Part shown: positions 58,961 through 64,000 of the stretch, piece by piece
Layout: the number at the start of each line of letters is the position of its first letter
Position numbering within the stretch: position 1 is the first letter of the stretch
Assembly: GCA_010094045.1 (NCBI GenBank)
Contig: ML986723.1
Span: 1-64,000 of the forward strand
DNA: 64,000 bases
Source of the DNA: Lojkania enalia
Lineage: Eukaryota; Ascomycota; Dothideomycetes; Pleosporales
Direction of reading: 5' to 3'
The notes under the pieces: generated by a model
Told to the model about the DNA's origin: nothing
The model's database searches: none
What the model saw: the letters and a program-made list of their open reading frames with translations, nothing else
Position numbers and translations under genes: made by a program

Positions 58961-61900
58961 AATTGATTACTTTGGATAGAGCAGTTGATGAAGTAATATA
59001 TATAGGCAAACGTAATGAATAGACGTCGTGGTATGAGAGGAAACGAAAGCAAATCATCTGCGAGACTAGACAAAATCCATTGTGCGCATGAGACAGTGGG
59101 GCATCAGTTCCGGGGAGGGGAGTGGATGCATTGACGAGGACGCTAGCGTCTATAGACCGCTCCTGCCGGAAACACCTCCACGCCAAGGAAAAGGAGCTTC
59201 AAGTCGCGCTTGCGTCAGGACCGAACATTCAGCAGTACGCGATTCCAGAAAGACATTTGATTTCCTGGTTGTTCTTGGGGATGACCGCACGTAGAACTAT
59301 AGCTAGCGACTCGAGTGTACCTTTCGTGCATCCAATGGATATGTCTACGTTGATGAGGACCTTTCCAATGATGAGTTTGAACTCATCGAGCCTAAAATTC
59401 AGCCTTGTAGTAAACAGGATCCGGAAGGAAAGGGAAGGGAAGGAGTCGAGCCTCTCAGGTTGATCTCACCATTAATCTCACCAACGCCCAGGATACCAAG
59501 TCTGAACGGACATCATCCTCGCCTTCACTACCATGCAATAGCGACGGTTTTTTTTTTTTTTTAATAACAGCAGCACCTTATTAGAAGCTTCTCACTCATT
59601 GGGTAAGAGACAGATGGGGGTCAGTCATTTCTGATTTCGGATTCATTATACCAGAACTTAACCGACAGTACACTTCCGGCCTCCAAATGCTCAAAACGTC
59701 CCAATTGAATAACAAACCAACTCGGATGCTTACCTCTTAGACGCGAAATAGAATGGGTTGGAATAGGAAGCACGGACGGAAGCATTTTACGATGTTAATT
59801 TCTATGTTATCCCTAAAACTCATGCCCATTATTTCATATACTACCAAAACATGAATATTATGCCCTAGAGGTATCAGCCTTTTATCAGAACTACAACACG
59901 GGAGAAAATTTCAAATCTCGAATGCACCCTACTTCAATGTACCACGTCACTTTGGGTTTGATGCATAAATCACGGTCAATTAGAACATTAGGACTTAAAG
60001 CTAGCAACCATGATTTTACTTGGGTTGCGGCCAGCAAAAAAGACGAGATATATAGGCAACTCTGCATGAGGATTGAAACTAGATCAATCATTTGTCATAG
60101 CGTCAGATGCGCCTTAAAAGTATGGAATGTGGAATAAGGTTTTGGGCTTTGGGGCCAGCTGTCTCACGCGGACATCACCAAAAGAGCTTGTTAACCCAAA
60201 CACCTTAATGAAGGCTCCACCACCGCATATCCGTTATCACCGATTTTTGCTGTTCCACGTAGAAATCTACCGCCTAGGCATATAACAGGCCAAATGGGGT
60301 GGTGTCTACGGCTCCATCCAAGGTTCGAATGAGTTTTGGTCTCCAAGGACAATTAGTTCTACTTCGTATGGCATCCACTCTATACCTATGGGTGATTTAG
60401 AACAACTCTTACCAGAGAAAGTAATAGAGGAGGAATTCTGCGCAGCAATGCACATAAAAGACGCGCTTAGGCCACCAAAAAACCCTGGAGAGAATAAGTA
60501 AGCATCAGGAGACTCGGCGAAGCGAGATGGAGGCGATGATATAACCATAGTGGGACGTCCCAATTCAATCTTGGGTGAGCTCGACACCGACGATGAAGAT
60601 TGCTAGGTCTAGTCCGAATTCCAATATGTACCGGAGGGTGAGGATAATAGTTATCATGAGAGCGATAGCAAAGGGGTTGGTTCTGGCAGCGACTATATTT
60701 TCCTTCCATCGGTGCCGTTTCCCTAAGATCCTCTCGCCTGCATTGTCAAGTCAAATAATGAAGGTCATGATTATTAGATGATGCCCTCTCTAATTTAGGA
60801 GAGGAGAACCACCAGTAGTGGAGTATTTGTAGGGAATAATACACTCATAGGCTAAGAACTTATCAGGTTTGAAGATGAAGCGGATGAACTATGAATATTA
60901 TATTAGTCAATATTATAATGGCGTCCTAGGCAATTTGCCTCGAAATACAATTGAAACTTGCACTATTATCAAGCTAATCATGTGATTAATTAGAGCTAAC
61001 CTGGACGTGACTCCAGCAAAGCTAATAGCCACCGTGCTGACTACCCATACGATTAGGTATCATCCTTTTCTTGCGCCGAACTCGAGCCTACAACTACACC
61101 TACCCAAGCCTCTCTTGTTATTATTATATTACAACTCGAATCTAATGATTTTAATGTCTTGAACAATTTTTTTTTTTTTTTATATGGTTACGATATCACC
61201 CTGTGGGCCTTCCTCTTTTCACTCCCTCACTTCTTTAACTTTGGCGCCTTCCGCTTGCACAATGTAAGATTTCTACCGTTTCCAGCGACCTAGATTCAAT
61301 TAGTACTAATATTTTAAGAATAATATCGCTTTTACTTACGCCTTCAGCTAGGCTAATAACTGCGAAATTGGTAACATTGAAATAGTGTTAGTGAAGAGAC
61401 AACACCGGAGCTCGAAATACGCTATCATTGTTGATATAAGGACTGCTGGTTGGATCAGATGAGTGGATGTACCGAATCATCCAACTGTTTCGATTAAATT
61501 CAGCAGGTACATCTTACGCAAGTCGCTTAACAGGAAGATTAAACAACAAATTCTCAACATTTAAATTAGTAGGTGTAATTTGCATTAGGTGAGTCATGAA
61601 CCAGTGCCGAAGACGAAATATTCTAGTTGATGAAAGCCAACTCTAGGAGACTATCAAATGTTAATGTTGAGATTACTAAGCGTCTATTATAATTGTAGAG
61701 CCATATATGTACGAGGCCTAGATGCTTTCTGTCTGGGATAATTATTGAATGATTTACTTTCAATACATGTGACCTTTTACCGGTTCGGCCTTGCGGCGAA
61801 TTGGGGTTGTGGTACAGCCATTTTCCTAATACTCTTGTGCTTCTGGTAAAAGATGATATATAGCCTCAAGGCGTCTATTATTTAGCGAGATGGCTGGGTT

Positions 61901-64000
61901 GGGTTCGCCCTGGATGAGGGCAGGGGGTTTGGGAGCTGTATAGAGACGCCTGATTCAATTAATATTCTGTTTGTACGGTAGATTCAGAGGCGGAAGAGTG
62001 CTTTTTGTGGTTGCGGAAGCATTTTTTGCTTAGTATTAGGGCTCTACTTTGCCCGCTAAAGGAATAGATCTGTATGCGAACGAAGGAAAATTGAACTGTT
62101 TCTACGCTAGGATAAACGTTGGATCATGAGGCAGATACGAAAACAGCGAGACGATAAGTGGGAGGACAGTTAGGAATTATGTTCCGCGTGACATGTAGAT
62201 TGATGTATTGGACAAATTTCCACATTGGCAACTTGAAGAGCAATGATGAAGTAGATACCATATCATTGGTCTTGTCGTTCCTCAGAAAATTCTTGAGCAA
62301 TCACCTATTGTACTAAAATCACTCTTCTAAGGTTACGGGATAGCTTGGTGGTTGATTGGTATTTCTTATTTTCACAATCTCCGTACTAAATAACTAATAA
62401 CTAGTCAAAAAGCGCGTTGAAGCATGAAAGGTTTAAATGAACTGTTGGTATACAAACCTTCCCCGCTCCTCCATATGTTCCTCCTCCAGCTTATTTCACC
62501 ATTCTCATAGTTGGCATTGAAATATCAGAGACCCGAACCTCATCAAATATGCCATCGCCCTCCCCATCATCGCTTCCATTCCTACCTTTGCCACCTACAA
62601 AACTTATGGATGCTCATGCTCTCATCTGCGAAACTCTCGGCACATTCACAAACAACTCTAATCTATAATGGCGATACACTCCGCGCAGCAAATTTGGCTC
62701 TATTCGACGGAGCCACGTAAGAAGAAGGATTGCAATACAGTGAGCTCAATGGGTACTACTAAGCACGGCAATAGAGCAAATGTGGGGAGAAGAGAGAGGA
62801 GGTTGAAGAGGTGCTTAGGCACGCAATGACGATGTTGAATTATGAGCAGAATTGGGAGAAGAAATGGGGTAGACTTCCAGGATCTGGGGGACGTGGTGCA
62901 TAAGGTCGGTTGTAGTGTTCCCGGTTATAGAGGGAAATAAATGATATTTGAGGAACTCTACTCTAGACTAAGGTTGTTTGGGATAACTATTCTTTCTATA
63001 TTTTAATAGTATAAACTGTACTTAACGTGATTGAAGTGAACACTAGCCGCTTCAATAATGTTTGACACTTGCTAGATACTCTAATAAATGTTTGGAAGCG
63101 GAAGAAAGAGGGTGTTTGGACTACAATAAACTTTGAAGGTCGGGCCTGATAAATGGCAGAAAGTCCGAACGCTCTGATTGAGAGGGTGCCAAAGTAGGAG
63201 ACTATCATCGGGAAATTAAACTCAACTATCTGTTTAATAACAAAGTCGAAGGGGCCATGGATAAATTCGAATGATTTACGCTCGTCAGCACTACCAGAAT
63301 GTCGAGCCAGTTTCACAAAATTTGTCTTTTCATATAATAGCTTCCCCTTCCTACTGACTAGGCTTATATCCGGCCGACGTACCTCTGCTGCGAAAATTCA
63401 TTCATTATAACCTTCCAATGCAATCACGCTATATTCTTCGTCCTCATACGCAAAACTCAACCCCAGAACAACACCATATTAGAAGTTCTCGGCGTCCGTG
63501 ATAAAAAAAATTGCCGTAGATATAGCTCTCGGAGAATCGGTAGCGAACTCGGATACTGGATGGGAATTCAAGCTAAACGGATCGGGAACAAAGTAGAACG
63601 ACATCATGAAGTACGTGAAGATACTTATGGAAGACGAGCAGTACTTCCACCAAAATGTGCCATATCTCTTTCATGGAGTGAATATATATGCTGCCGAATA
63701 AATTTATAAAGATATAACTAGGTTTGAACAGGGACAGTCTGGGTGGAAGAGCGCATGTAAACTAGGCTTCAGCGCGGGGTTGAGGGTATTGATTATCGCC
63801 CCCGGCAGCATTCTGAGACACAAAAACGTTACTAGGCTTACCGAATCAGGAATAGAGGCGGTACGAAGTAATTTAAGCAAGGCCGATTTGACAACAAGCA
63901 TGCCAGTAACGGCACTAACCGTTTTGGGATAACTTTGAAAGGAACAGGTCGGAAGATCAAAGTGTAAGCAGGAGGGGGTGGAGACCGTATAGGGTGGTAT
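58961..64000. other. AT-rich terminal region, no nameable gene
   Basis: About 5 kb. A plus-strand frame at 59122-59463 (RKHLHAKEKELQVALASGPN) and minus frame 60306-60587 (SPDAYLFSPGFFGGLSASFM) have protein-like stretches, but no start, splice or family support. T-runs lie at 59548-59562 and 61167-61181. Around 62540-62880, frames read DAHALICETLGTFTNNSNL and then EEVLRHAMTMLNYEQNWEKK with stops between, possibly a decayed small gene. Everything else is anonymous. Confidence 0.35.

Overview
The window reads as nuclear DNA of a filamentous ascomycete (Pezizomycotina). The reasons are short introns of about 45-70 nt with GTRNGT-type donors and CTAAC/CTGAC branch sites, Zn2Cys6 regulators, a cutinase, a fungal KatG, a HET-domain relic and a STAND/ankyrin relic, and C-to-T nonsense changes of the kind left by repeat-induced point mutation (RIP). 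A member of the Leotiomycetes is my guess only. Compact GC-balanced gene blocks alternate with long AT-rich stretches that hold decayed genes and repeats.

Layout. 0-4.6 kb: one copy of a 102-bp dispersed repeat, a RIP-damaged secreted Gly/Gln-rich gene, then desert. 4.7-10.6 kb: an 8-cysteine secreted protein, an NmrA-like reductase, a DUF5519 (luciferase-domain) protein and an MFS transporter. 10.8-12.6 kb: decayed tandem repeats and a STAND/ankyrin remnant. 13.4-17.7 kb: a membrane-anchored aspartic-protease-like protein, a SAM methyltransferase and a CapA-domain protein. 19.0-23.8 kb: a cutinase and an eight-exon Zn2Cys6 regulator. 25.5-31.0 kb: a dihydrodiol-dehydrogenase pseudogene, an intact germin-like cupin and a HET pseudogene. 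32.1-32.8 kb: a lipid-anchor-type glycine-rich gene with a lesion in exon 3. 35.7-39.8 kb: a multi-pass membrane protein convergent with catalase-peroxidase katG. 43.4-48.4 kb: an aldo-keto reductase divergent from a Zn2Cys6 regulator, a GST and a small acidic protein. 50.1 kb: the second copy of the 102-bp repeat. 53.6-56.2 kb: a third Zn2Cys6 regulator. 58.8 kb: a tRNA-Gly(GCC) gene interrupted twice. The last 5 kb are AT-rich with nothing I can name.

Genes working together. No biosynthetic gene cluster is evident: there is no PKS, NRPS, terpene synthase or P450. The clearest functional unit is the divergent aldo-keto reductase/Zn2Cys6 pair at 43.4-46.8 kb with a GST beside it, which would fit a small detoxification locus (inference). 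The cutinase, cupin, cysteine-rich protein and protease-like protein carry signal peptides and would act outside the cell or at its surface.

The observation most worth checking is the tRNA-Gly gene. Removing an 11-nt intron at 37/38 and a 49-nt GT...AG segment in the variable loop leaves an exact 71-nt cloverleaf with A box, B box and Pol III terminator. All exon joins were worked out by hand from splice signals and reading phase; none has been checked against RNA or a database.
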